From positions 1-5,218 of the forward strand of contig VAYL01000180.1 in NCBI GenBank assembly GCA_005884305.1: DNA of 5,218 nt, in the 5' to 3' direction. Positions 1-5,218 of this stretch are shown one piece after another (the first letter of the stretch is position 1; each line of letters begins with the position of its first letter). The position numbers and the translations under genes were made by a program. This DNA is from Actinomycetota bacterium. GTDB lineage: Bacteria > Actinomycetota > Thermoleophilia > Solirubrobacterales > 70-9. The notes under the pieces were generated by a model. The model saw only the letters and a program-made list of their open reading frames with translations. It had not been told where the DNA came from and made no database searches.

Positions 1-1
1 C

Positions 2-2221
2 GTGATCGCGATCGTCAACTCCGCCATCGGGATCCGGCAGGAGCTGAACGCCAAGGAGACCCTGGATCAGCTGGCGCTGCTGGTCGCGCCCAGGGCCAAG
101 ACGATCCGCGACGGGGCGATCCTGGAGCTGACCGCCGACGAGGTGGTGCCGGGTGACGTCGTGCGCGTCGAGCCCGGGGACCAGCTGGTCGCCGACGGCC
201 TCGTCGTCTCGTCGCGGGGGTTGACGATGGACGAGTCCGTCCTCACCGGGGAGTCCGACGGCGTCCGCAAACGTGACGGCGACAGGCTGCTGTCGGGCTC
301 CTTCTGCATCGCGGGCTCGGGCTATTACGAGCTCGATGCCGTCCGCGAGCAGAGCCACGCGGCGAAGATCGCGGGCGAGGCCCGCACCTTCCGCCATCCC
401 CTCTCCCCTCTGCAGCTCGAGGTCAACAGCGTCCTGCGCGCCACCACGATCATCATGGTGCCGCTTGCGGTTCTGCTCCTGCTCGCCTTCGCGATCCGCA
501 GCGTCCCCTTCCACGATGCCGCGCAAACGGCGACCGCGGGCCTGGTCACGCTGATCCCGGAGGGGCTCGTCCTGTTGATGAGCGTCACGCTCGCCGTCGC
601 GGCCGTGCGCCTGGCGCGAATGAACACGCTGGTCCAGCAGATGGCGGCCACCGAGGCGCTCGCTGCCGTCGACACCGTCTGCGTCGACAAGACCGGGACG
701 TTGACGGACGGCACGCTCGATCTGGTCTCAGTGGAGGTCGCGGACACCACGCAGCCGGCGGTCGCCCACGAGGCCCTCGCGCGATTCGCCCACTCGGCGG
801 GCGAACGCAACCGCACGCTCGAGACGATCGCCGAGCGCTACCCCGGTGAGGCCGAGCGGGTCGTGGCCGAGGTGCCGTTCTCCTCGTCGTGGAAGTGGAG
901 CGGCCTGACCCTCGACGGCCGCGGGAACGGGCGCGCGAGCTACGTGCTGGGAGCTCCGGACGTGCTGGTTCAGGCAGGTGCGCTCGAGCTACCGCCGGCG
1001 CTCAAGCGAACGCTCGACCAGCACACGGCCGCTGGCCGGCGCGTCGTCGCGTTCGGCGAGGCGCACGGCCCGCTGCCGAACGACCCTGGCACCCAGCCGC
1101 CGCCGCAGGTGGAGCCGCGAGCGCTCATCGTGCTGGAGGAGCAACTTCGCTCCGATGCCGCGGACACGATCGAGTTCATGCGCAGCCAGAACGTGGATCT
1201 GAAGCTGATCTCGGGCGACGCGCGCCAGACGGTGACGGCCGTCGCCCACGGCGTAGGTGTGCCGAGCGATGCCGGCGTCGTCGAGGGCCCGAACCTGCCT
1301 GAAGACAGGGCCGGTCTCGCGGACGCGGCGGAGAGGAACACGATCTTCTGCCGCATCACGCCCGATCAGAAGAAGGCACTCGTGGCGGCCCTCGCGGATC
1401 GTGGCCGGTTCACCGCGATGATCGGCGACGGCGTCAACGACGTGCCAGCGCTGAAACAGGCGCGCCTCGCCGTCGCGATGGGGTCGGGCAGCCAGATCAC
1501 CAAGGGGATCGCCGACATCGTGCTGCTGCGCGACCAGTTCTCCATGCTCCCACGCGCGGTGGGAGAGGGTCGGCGAATCGCCCGCAACATCCACCGCCTC
1601 GGTCGCCTGTACGCGACGAAGACCATCTACGCCGGGATCCTCATCCTGATCACCGCGATCTTCGGGTTCGCGTTCCCGTTCCTACCGCGGCAGCTCACGG
1701 TCGCCGCGCTGCTGACGATCGGGATCCCGTCATTCGTGCTCGCGCTCGCGCCAAGCGAGGGCCCTCTGTATCGCGGGAGGCTTCTCCGGGCGCTCGCGGC
1801 CTTCGCGGTCCCGGCCGGGGCGGGCATCGCGGCGGGCTCGCTGCTCTGCTACTTCATGGTCGACGACATCTTCGGCGGGTCGCTCGAGCAGGGGCGAACC
1901 GCCGCCACGACCACCCTCATCGTGCTGGGCCTCTGCTTCATCCTCCTACTCGAGCGCGGCCCCGGCCGCGAGCACATCACCATCCAGAGCTACATGCTCG
2001 CCATGGTCGCCGGCCTGGGGGCGCTCTATGCCCTGATCCTCGCCGCCGGGCCCGTGCGATCGTTCTTCGACCTGGAGCTGCTGTCCGCGGGCCAGTGGTT
2101 CCTGTGCCTCTTGAACGTGGCGATCGGCCTCGTGCTCGCCGCACTCGCGTGGCGACTTCCATATATCCAGGCGCTCGAGGCGCCCGATGCCGCCGAGCCG
2201 CAACCGGAGACGGTGACATGA
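2..2221 (+). CDS. CtpE-like cation-transporting P-type ATPase, 5'-truncated by the window edge
   Basis: This is an integral-membrane ATP-driven ion pump of the P-type (HAD) superfamily. Residues count from the GTG at position 2. Visible hallmarks are the actuator TGES (82-85), the M4 motif PEGL (186-189), the phosphorylation loop DKTGT with acceptor Asp229, the nucleotide-binding segment KWSG (298-301), SGD (404-406) and the hinge GDGVND (475-480). Hydrophobic segments fit M3 (about 146-166), M4 (about 174-205), M5-M6 (about 540-582) and four more up to about residue 718. The reading frame is open to the left edge and begins at the end of M2, so roughly 75-90 N-terminal residues including M1 are missing. 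The sequence around NSAIGIRQEL, PEGLVLL and FLPRQLTV..IGIP recalls actinobacterial CtpE, reported as a Ca2+ uptake pump in mycobacteria. The substrate here is inferred. No CxxC metal-binding domain is seen in the visible part. The stop overlaps the pyruvate kinase start. Confidence 0.93.
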   Translation: MIAIVNSAIGIRQELNAKETLDQLALLVAPRAKTIRDGAILELTADEVVPGDVVRVEPGDQLVADGLVVSSRGLTMDESVLTGESDGVRKRDGDRLLSGSFCIAGSGYYELDAVREQSHAAKIAGEARTFRHPLSPLQLEVNSVLRATTIIMVPLAVLLLLAFAIRSVPFHDAAQTATAGLVTLIPEGLVLLMSVTLAVAAVRLARMNTLVQQMAATEALAAVDTVCVDKTGTLTDGTLDLVSVEVADTTQPAVAHEALARFAHSAGERNRTLETIAERYPGEAERVVAEVPFSSSWKWSGLTLDGRGNGRASYVLGAPDVLVQAGALELPPALKRTLDQHTAAGRRVVAFGEAHGPLPNDPGTQPPPQVEPRALIVLEEQLRSDAADTIEFMRSQNVDLKLISGDARQTVTAVAHGVGVPSDAGVVEGPNLPEDRAGLADAAERNTIFCRITPDQKKALVAALADRGRFTAMIGDGVNDVPALKQARLAVAMGSGSQITKGIADIVLLRDQFSMLPRAVGEGRRIARNIHRLGRLYATKTIYAGILILITAIFGFAFPFLPRQLTVAALLTIGIPSFVLALAPSEGPLYRGRLLRALAAFAVPAGAGIAAGSLLCYFMVDDIFGGSLEQGRTAATTTLIVLGLCFILLLERGPGREHITIQSYMLAMVAGLGALYALILAAGPVRSFFDLELLSAGQWFLCLLNVAIGLVLAALAWRLPYIQALEAPDAAEPQPETVT
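2206..2209 (+). promoter_or_regulatory. Ribosome binding site for pyruvate kinase
   Basis: GGAG lies inside the last codons of the ATPase gene, 8 bases before the ATG at 2218. It supports that ATG as the start rather than the upstream in-frame codons beginning at 2095, which lie wholly within the ATPase gene and show no pyruvate kinase homology. Confidence 0.7.
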
Positions 2222-3681
2222 GCGACGACCCACAGCGCTCGGATCTCGCGGCCGCGTCCCACTGGGGACGGCGGACCAAGATCGTCGCGACGATCGGTCC
2301 CGTGACCCGCTCGGTAGAGACGATGACCGAGCTGATTCGCGCCGGCGCCGACATCCTGCGGCTGAACTTCTCGCACGGAACGCGCGACGAGCACGCAGAG
2401 AACATCGCGATGGCGAGGGAGGCGTCGGAGATCGCCGGTCGGGAGGTCGGCGTCCTCGGCGACCTGCCCGGGCCGAAGCTGCGCATCGATGAGGTCGAGG
2501 GCGGCGTCGTCGAGCTGGAAACGGGGACGCACGTCACCTTGACCACCGGCGAGGAGGTGGGCGAGTCCGACCACCTGCCGGTGACGTGGGAGGGGCTGCC
2601 GGCGGCGGTCCACGAGGGGGAGGAGATCTATCTCGCCGACGGCAGGATCCGGCTCCGTGCGGTGCAGACTCAGTCCGACCAGATCGTGTGCGAGGTCGAG
2701 GTCGGCGGGCCTGTCGCGTCGCACCAAGGGCTGAACGTCCCCGGGACGGACGTGCCGCTTCCCGCCGCCAGCCGCACCGACCTCGATTGGGTCGACTTCG
2801 CCGTCGAGCAGGGGGTGGACCTGCTCGCCGTCTCCTTCGTGCGCCGCGCCGAGGACCTCCAGCCCGTGGAGCGCCGCGTTCGGGTCGCGGGCGCCGACAT
2901 CCCTCTGATCGCGAAGATCGAGAAGCAGCAGGCGGCGCAGAACGCCGAGGCGATCATCCGCGCCGCCTTCGGAGGGATCATGGTCGCGCGCGGGGACCTC
3001 GGCATCGAGCTGCCGATCGAGCGCGTGCCGATGGTCCAGCGACATCTCCTGGAGCTGGCGGGAAGGCACTCGCGTCCCTCGATCACGGCGACGCAGATGC
3101 TGGCCTCGATGGTGTCCTCGCCGCGGCCGACTCGCGCCGAGGTCTCGGACGTCAGCGCCGCGATCTTCCAGGGCACCGACGCCGTGATGCTGTCCGAGGA
3201 GACCGCTGTCGGCGATCACCCGGTCGAGGCCGTCCGGGTGATGGACCGGATCGCGCGGGTCTCGGAGCCCGGCCTTCCCTATGGAGACTGGGTCTTCAAT
3301 CGGGCCGCCGGCGACACGACGGACGTCGCGAGCTCAGTCGCGCGGGCCGCCGTCGGATCCACCTACACCCTCGGCCTTTCGGCCCTGGTGGTCCCGACCC
3401 GCAGCGGGCGGACTGCCCGCCTCGTGTCCTCGCACCGGCCGCGGGTCCCGGTGCTCGCCGTGTCACCGCGGATCGAGACCGTCCGGCGGTTGCAGCTCCT
3501 GTTCGGCGTGGGCTGCATGCTGGCCGAGGACTGGACGAGCCTGCGCGCGCTCCTATCGGACTGCGCCCTCTTGGCCAAGGATGCGGGGATCGCCGACAGC
3601 GGCGACCTGATCGGGATCACCGCCGGCCTGCCGCAGCAGGAGCTCGGGACCAACATGTTCGAGGTCCACCGGGTTCCGTAG
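2218..3681 (+). CDS. pyk: Pyruvate kinase, K+-independent type by sequence
   Basis: This cytoplasmic enzyme makes pyruvate and ATP from phosphoenolpyruvate and ADP in the last step of glycolysis. At 487 residues it has normal family length. Visible motifs are TKIVATIGP (20-28), NFSHG (50-54), DLPGPKLRI (82-90), the catalytic Lys233 in AKIEK with Glu235, MVARGDLGIELP (255-266), ATQML (291-295), RPTRAEVSDV (303-312), LSEETA (325-330) and the C-terminal-domain SGRTARL (396-402). The barrel, B domain (about 88-185) and C domain all appear intact. Lys87 occupies the place of rabbit muscle Glu117, with Leu83 and Ile90 at the 113 and 120 equivalents; this is the pattern of K+-independent enzymes. 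LSEETA replaces the more usual LSGETA. The ATG overlaps the ATPase stop (ATGA), implying one transcript and coupled translation. A hairpin follows 6 bases after the stop. No effector-site assignment is attempted. The organism may carry another pyruvate kinase elsewhere. Confidence 0.96.
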   Translation: MSDDPQRSDLAAASHWGRRTKIVATIGPVTRSVETMTELIRAGADILRLNFSHGTRDEHAENIAMAREASEIAGREVGVLGDLPGPKLRIDEVEGGVVELETGTHVTLTTGEEVGESDHLPVTWEGLPAAVHEGEEIYLADGRIRLRAVQTQSDQIVCEVEVGGPVASHQGLNVPGTDVPLPAASRTDLDWVDFAVEQGVDLLAVSFVRRAEDLQPVERRVRVAGADIPLIAKIEKQQAAQNAEAIIRAAFGGIMVARGDLGIELPIERVPMVQRHLLELAGRHSRPSITATQMLASMVSSPRPTRAEVSDVSAAIFQGTDAVMLSEETAVGDHPVEAVRVMDRIARVSEPGLPYGDWVFNRAAGDTTDVASSVARAAVGSTYTLGLSALVVPTRSGRTARLVSSHRPRVPVLAVSPRIETVRRLQLLFGVGCMLAEDWTSLRALLSDCALLAKDAGIADSGDLIGITAGLPQQELGTNMFEVHRVP

Positions 3682-3687
3682 CGGAGC

Positions 3688-3740
3688 CATGCAGCCGGAC
3701 GGCCTCCGCGCTCATCACGCGAAGGCCGCCTGGCTGGATG
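3688..3740. terminator. Candidate bidirectional terminator hairpin between pyk and doxX
   Basis: Two 23-base arms (3688-3710 and 3718-3740) face each other around a 7-base loop CTCATCA (3711-3717). Read by hand, 20 of 23 positions pair, one of them as G-U. The mismatches are 3705/3723, 3699/3729 and 3691/3737. The innermost four pairs are CGCG/CGCG. It begins 6 bases after the pyruvate kinase stop and lies 8 bases beyond the doxX stop on the other strand, so it fills the convergent gap (3682-3748). There is no T-tract on either side, as is common for hairpin terminators described in high-GC actinobacteria. Terminator activity is inferred from position and structure. Confidence 0.65.
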
Positions 3741-3748
3741 AGGTTGAA

Positions 3749-4273
3749 CTAAGCGGGGCTCGGGTGGCCGTGCTCGCGCGGATGCCGCGAAGCGATGCGG
3801 CCGCTCATGACGGCGACGATGCCGCCGATGAGCCCGACTCCAAGCGCCCCGAGGGCCCAGCCCGTGCCGGTCATGTCAATGCCCAGCGCATTGTCGAGCG
3901 ACCAACCGCCCGCGCCGATGCCCGCGAGAGCGAACAGTGCCGCGGCGAGCGCCAGGTTGAACTCATATCCCTGGTTCGTGACGAAGAAACCGTTCTTCAG
4001 GTGAACGGTGATCACCGCCGCCGTCATCACCGCGATCAGCGCGGCTGCAGGAACGGGCGTCACGATGCCGAGCGCTATGGCCAGACCGCCGAAGAACTCT
4101 GCTATTCCGGCCGCCCAGGCATGCAACTTGCCCGGCCGGAGTCCGATCTGCTCGAAGAAGCCCGCCGTGCCGGCGATGCCAGGGCCACCGAAGGCGCCGA
4201 ACAGCTTCTGTGCGCCGTGCGCCGCGAACGTCAGTCCTACGACTAGCCTCAGTACGAGTAGTGCGAGGTCCAT
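3749..4273 (-). CDS. DoxX-family membrane protein
   Basis: This is a small inner-membrane protein of the DoxX family, 174 residues. Family features are an N-terminal membrane helix running into GLTFAAHGAQKLFG (13-26), the glycine-rich loop GGPGIAGTAGFFEQIGL (29-45), AEFFGGLAIALG (58-69), a third helix ending at HLKNGFF (91-97), and GYEFNLALAAALFALAGIG (102-120). Helices are estimated at 3-20, 52-71, 74-92 and 104-121. A further hydrophobic stretch (137-158) and a tail with His164, His168 and His170 extend it beyond the usual four-helix core of about 130-140 residues. In mycobacteria DoxX acts in a membrane oxidoreductase complex with SodA and SseA, and Bacillus relatives MhqP and CatD are induced by quinones; the function here is inferred. 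The ATG at 4271-4273 has a very strong Shine-Dalgarno sequence. The gene is divergent from a MarR regulator, its likely controller. Confidence 0.92.
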   Translation of the reverse strand: MDLALLVLRLVVGLTFAAHGAQKLFGAFGGPGIAGTAGFFEQIGLRPGKLHAWAAGIAEFFGGLAIALGIVTPVPAAALIAVMTAAVITVHLKNGFFVTNQGYEFNLALAAALFALAGIGAGGWSLDNALGIDMTGTGWALGALGVGLIGGIVAVMSGRIASRHPREHGHPSPA

Positions 4274-4282
4274 TTGGATTTG

Positions 4283-4290
4283 CCTCCTCC
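4283..4290 (-). promoter_or_regulatory. Strong ribosome binding site for doxX
   Basis: On the minus strand these bases read GGAGGAGG, nearly the ideal anti-16S match, 9 bases before the ATG at 4273. This fixes the doxX start and contrasts with the MarR gene on the other side, which has no recognisable Shine-Dalgarno sequence. Confidence 0.85.
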
Positions 4291-4303
4291 AGCCTCACTA
4301 TGC

Positions 4304-4315
4304 TTGACGTGTCAA
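4304..4315. promoter_or_regulatory. Candidate MarR operator, TTGAC-GT-GTCAA
   Basis: Two perfect 5-bp arms surround a 2-base centre. The layout equals the E. coli MarR-type site TTGCC-nn-GGCAA apart from one symmetric change in each arm. It covers the proposed -35 of the MarR gene (TTGACG, 4304-4309) and lies in the doxX leader or promoter. Bound repressor could therefore block marR directly and affect doxX. Binding by the neighbouring MarR protein is inferred from position and family. Confidence 0.6.
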
Positions 4316-4331
4316 ATAAGAAGACTAGCAT
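4304..4331 (+). promoter_or_regulatory. Candidate sigma70-type promoter for the marR gene
   Basis: A -35 box TTGACG (4304-4309, 5 of 6 consensus) and a -10 box TAGCAT (4326-4331, 4 of 6, fitting TANNNT) are spaced 16 bases apart. Transcription would start near 4338-4339, at or within about six bases of the possible start codons (TTG 4338, ATG 4344), giving a leaderless or almost leaderless mRNA. On the minus strand TTGACA (4315-4310) is a perfect -35, but no -10-like hexamer lies 16-18 bases downstream, so the doxX promoter remains unclear. Confidence 0.5.
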
Positions 4332-4337
4332 AGGTAC

Positions 4338-4349
4338 TTGCGTATGCAA
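4338..4349. promoter_or_regulatory. Possible second operator-like site, TTGC-GTAT-GCAA
   Basis: Arms TTGC (4338-4341) and GCAA (4346-4349) form a 12-bp site matching 8 of the 10 specified bases of TTGCCnnGGCAA. It overlaps the presumed transcription start and the ATG of the MarR gene and is centred 34 bp from the first site. Short arms like these can arise by chance, so this is a weaker call. Confidence 0.3.
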
Positions 4350-4817
4350 CAGTTGATTCCGAAAACATCTCAGGGACCCGTCCAAGCCCTGGGCCACCTG
4401 CTGGGCGCTCACGCCACCCTTACCCGCGAGCTCAGCGCGCGACTCGTCGAGGAGCACGGCCTGACGATGAGCGAATACGAGGTGCTGTTCCTTCTCTCCC
4501 GCGAGCCCGAGCACTCAATGCGCCGCATCGACCTCTCGCGTGAGGTCCGGCTCTCCCCCTCGGGCATCACCCGCATGCTCGATCGCCTCGAGGCCACGGG
4601 CCTCGTCAAGAAGGGCCACTGCTCTCAGGACGCACGCGTCACGTACGCGGTGCTCACCGACGCCGGGATGAAGAAGCTCCACGAGTGCGCGCCGGCTCAC
4701 TACGCGGCGATCGAGCGGCTGATCGGCGAGCGCCTCAGCGACGAGGAGGTCGAGTCGCTCAGCGGCCTGCTCGGCCGCCTCTCAGACCTGGACGACGACT
4801 GCACCGTCGGCGACTAG
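4344..4817 (+). CDS. MarR-family winged-helix transcriptional regulator
   Basis: This is a cytoplasmic DNA-binding protein of 157 residues, normal for MarR. The N-terminal dimerisation helix (about 12-38) leads into LTMSEYEVLFLLS (40-52). The helix-turn-helix includes DLSREVRLSPSGITRMLDRL (63-82), followed by EATGLVKK (83-90). The wing is HCSQDARVTYAVLTDAG (92-108) with the family Asp96/Arg98 pair, and C-terminal dimerisation helices follow. The start is uncertain: ATG 4344 is chosen, but TTG 4338, two codons earlier in frame, is possible; neither has a Shine-Dalgarno sequence, and the promoter lies so close that a leaderless message is likely. Cysteines 93, 115 and 153 are present, Cys93 in the wing, but none matches the N-terminal redox Cys of OhrR. 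The gene is divergent from doxX across about 70 bases with operator-like repeats, so it probably represses itself and doxX. The ligand is unknown; quinones or phenolics are a guess from MhqR/MhqP. Confidence 0.93.
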   Translation: MQQLIPKTSQGPVQALGHLLGAHATLTRELSARLVEEHGLTMSEYEVLFLLSREPEHSMRRIDLSREVRLSPSGITRMLDRLEATGLVKKGHCSQDARVTYAVLTDAGMKKLHECAPAHYAAIERLIGERLSDEEVESLSGLLGRLSDLDDDCTVGD

Positions 4818-4823
4818 TCGTCG
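4793..4823. terminator. Weak candidate terminator hairpin over the marR/thioesterase convergent ends
   Basis: CGACGACT (4793-4800) and AGTCGTCG (4816-4823) are perfect 8-bp inverted arms around a 15-base loop, which itself holds GTC/GAC (4806-4808 with 4812-4814). The alternative 10-bp palindrome CGACTAGTCG (4811-4820) covers both stop codons. There is no T-tract. Since the genes overlap, any terminator must lie within coding sequence. GAC/GTC-rich codons in a high-GC genome could produce such arms by chance. Confidence 0.3.
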
Positions 4824-5218
4824 CTCGTCGGCGCGAGCACCAGCTGCGTCACGACCAGGTTCGCCACCAGGCGCTCGCCGCGGTGCACGCGCACCTCGAC
4901 GACGTGCGTCGTCCGGCCGGCGTGCAAATGCTCGGCCGTCGCAATGAGTTCGTCACCGGGCCGGCCACCGGCGAACACGTTCAGCTTCATCTCGATCGTT
5001 GTGAAGTCGTAGCCGGCCGGCAGGTGGCGAAACGTCTGCCAGGCGGCGACCGAGTCGGCGAGGGCGACCCACGCTCCCCCGTGCACGAGCCGCCCCGGGT
5101 GCAGGTGGCGCTCGTCGACGACGATCCGGCCGCGACACAGCTCGTCGGTCAGCTCCAGCGGCTCGACCCCCATGTCCGCCGGAAAGCTCCGCTGGATCCG
5201 CTGTTGGATCTCCTCGGT
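4814..5218 (-). CDS. PaaI-like hotdog-fold acyl-CoA thioesterase, 5'-truncated by the window edge
   Basis: This is a probable cytoplasmic thioesterase hydrolysing an acyl- or aryl-CoA, of the PaaI/4HBT hotdog superfamily. Counting from the ATG at 5173, the core motif is HLHPGRLVHGGAWVALADSVAAW (23-45), with the HGG turn (31-33) and the probable catalytic Asp40 in ALADS. TTIEMKLNVF (58-67) and the C-terminal strands ending in VVTQLVLAP complete one hotdog domain. The frame stays open for 15 more codons to the window edge (TEEIQQRIQRSFPAD), and this resembles the helix and SFP..MGI segment found in family members, so the true start probably lies outside and Met at 5173 is internal. Substrate is not determinable; phenylacetyl-CoA-type and dihydroxynaphthoyl-CoA hydrolases share this fold. 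The TAG stop (4816-4814) shares CTAG with the converging marR stop, a 4-bp overlap. Confidence 0.87.
   Translation of the reverse strand, partial: TEEIQQRIQRSFPADMGVEPLELTDELCRGRIVVDERHLHPGRLVHGGAWVALADSVAAWQTFRHLPAGYDFTTIEMKLNVFAGGRPGDELIATAEHLHAGRTTHVVEVRVHRGERLVANLVVTQLVLAPTSDD

Larger units (their letters stand above)
4298..4333. repeat. 7-bp perfect inverted repeat flanking the doxX-marR regulatory core
   Basis: CTATGCT (4298-4304) and AGCATAG (4327-4333) are exact reverse complements separated by 22 bases. The right arm overlaps the proposed marR -10 box; on the minus strand it reads TATGCT, which could serve as a weak -10 for doxX with TCAACT (4356-4351) as a poor -35. The repeat encloses the 12-bp operator-like palindrome but has a different centre (4315.5 against 4309.5). 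Confidence 0.55.

Noticed and set aside
2095..2217. N-terminal extension of pyruvate kinase by 41 codons
   Set aside because: It lies inside the ATPase gene, has no pyruvate kinase similarity and is Arg-rich; the ATG at 2218 has a ribosome binding site and gives normal family length.
2026..3219. 397-residue open frame on the minus strand
   Set aside because: It lies antisense to the ATPase end and pyruvate kinase, is rich in Arg, Asp and His with no recognisable domain, and is the typical shadow of high-GC codons.
2586..3752. 388-residue open frame on the plus strand, another frame inside pyruvate kinase
   Set aside because: The composition is almost all Arg, Gly, Ala and Pro without domains, and it overlaps a complete well-conserved gene.
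3689..4246. 185-residue plus-strand frame antisense to doxX
   Set aside because: It starts within the terminator hairpin, is rich in Arg, Glu and Ala, shows no motif, and doxX on the other strand is convincing.
4310..4315. Minus-strand TTGACA as the doxX -35 box
   Set aside because: It is a perfect hexamer, but 16-18 bases downstream there is only GCTGGA, CTGGAG or TGGAGG, none like a -10. It is better explained as the other half of the operator palindrome.
3963..4514. 183-residue minus-strand frame spanning doxX and the start of marR
   Set aside because: It crosses the divergent promoter and overlaps two clear genes in other frames, with no domain of its own.

Overview
The window is a G+C-rich stretch, roughly two thirds G+C or more by eye, densely packed with five genes. 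Codons end mostly in G or C, several genes overlap by 4 bp, and the first gene resembles the actinobacterial CtpE P-type ATPases. Together these suggest an actinobacterium, perhaps a deep-branching or environmental lineage. This placement is an inference from style and protein resemblance. No rRNA, tRNA, CRISPR array, insertion sequence or other mobile-element hallmark was seen.

Layout. (1) Positions 2-2221, plus strand: the C-terminal ~740 residues of a CtpE-like cation P-type ATPase whose N-terminus lies left of the window. (2) Positions 2218-3681, plus strand: a complete pyruvate kinase whose ATG overlaps the ATPase stop in an ATGA, so the two are probably co-transcribed and translationally coupled. 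Its residues at the monovalent-cation site match the K+-independent class. (3) Positions 3682-3748: a short convergent gap almost filled by a long imperfect hairpin, a good candidate for a bidirectional terminator. (4) Positions 3749-4273, minus strand: a DoxX-family membrane protein. (5) Positions 4274-4343: an A+T-richer divergent promoter region holding nested inverted repeats, including a 12-bp site with the architecture of a MarR operator. (6) Positions 4344-4817, plus strand: a MarR-family regulator, probably translated from a leaderless or nearly leaderless mRNA. (7) Positions 4814-5218, minus strand: a PaaI-like hotdog thioesterase running off the right edge. Its stop codon shares a CTAG with the stop of the MarR gene.

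How the parts may work together. The ATPase/pyruvate kinase pair joins membrane ion transport to an ATP-producing glycolytic step, although shared transcription does not prove a shared role. The divergent doxX/marR pair looks like a small self-contained stress-response unit. MarR-type repressors control DoxX-like proteins in quinone and electrophile stress systems of other bacteria (MhqR/MhqP in Bacillus), and the operator-like repeats fit autoregulation here. Nothing in the window amounts to a clearly new system. The most testable novelty is the regulatory layout of the doxX-marR gap, followed by the cation-site residues of the pyruvate kinase.
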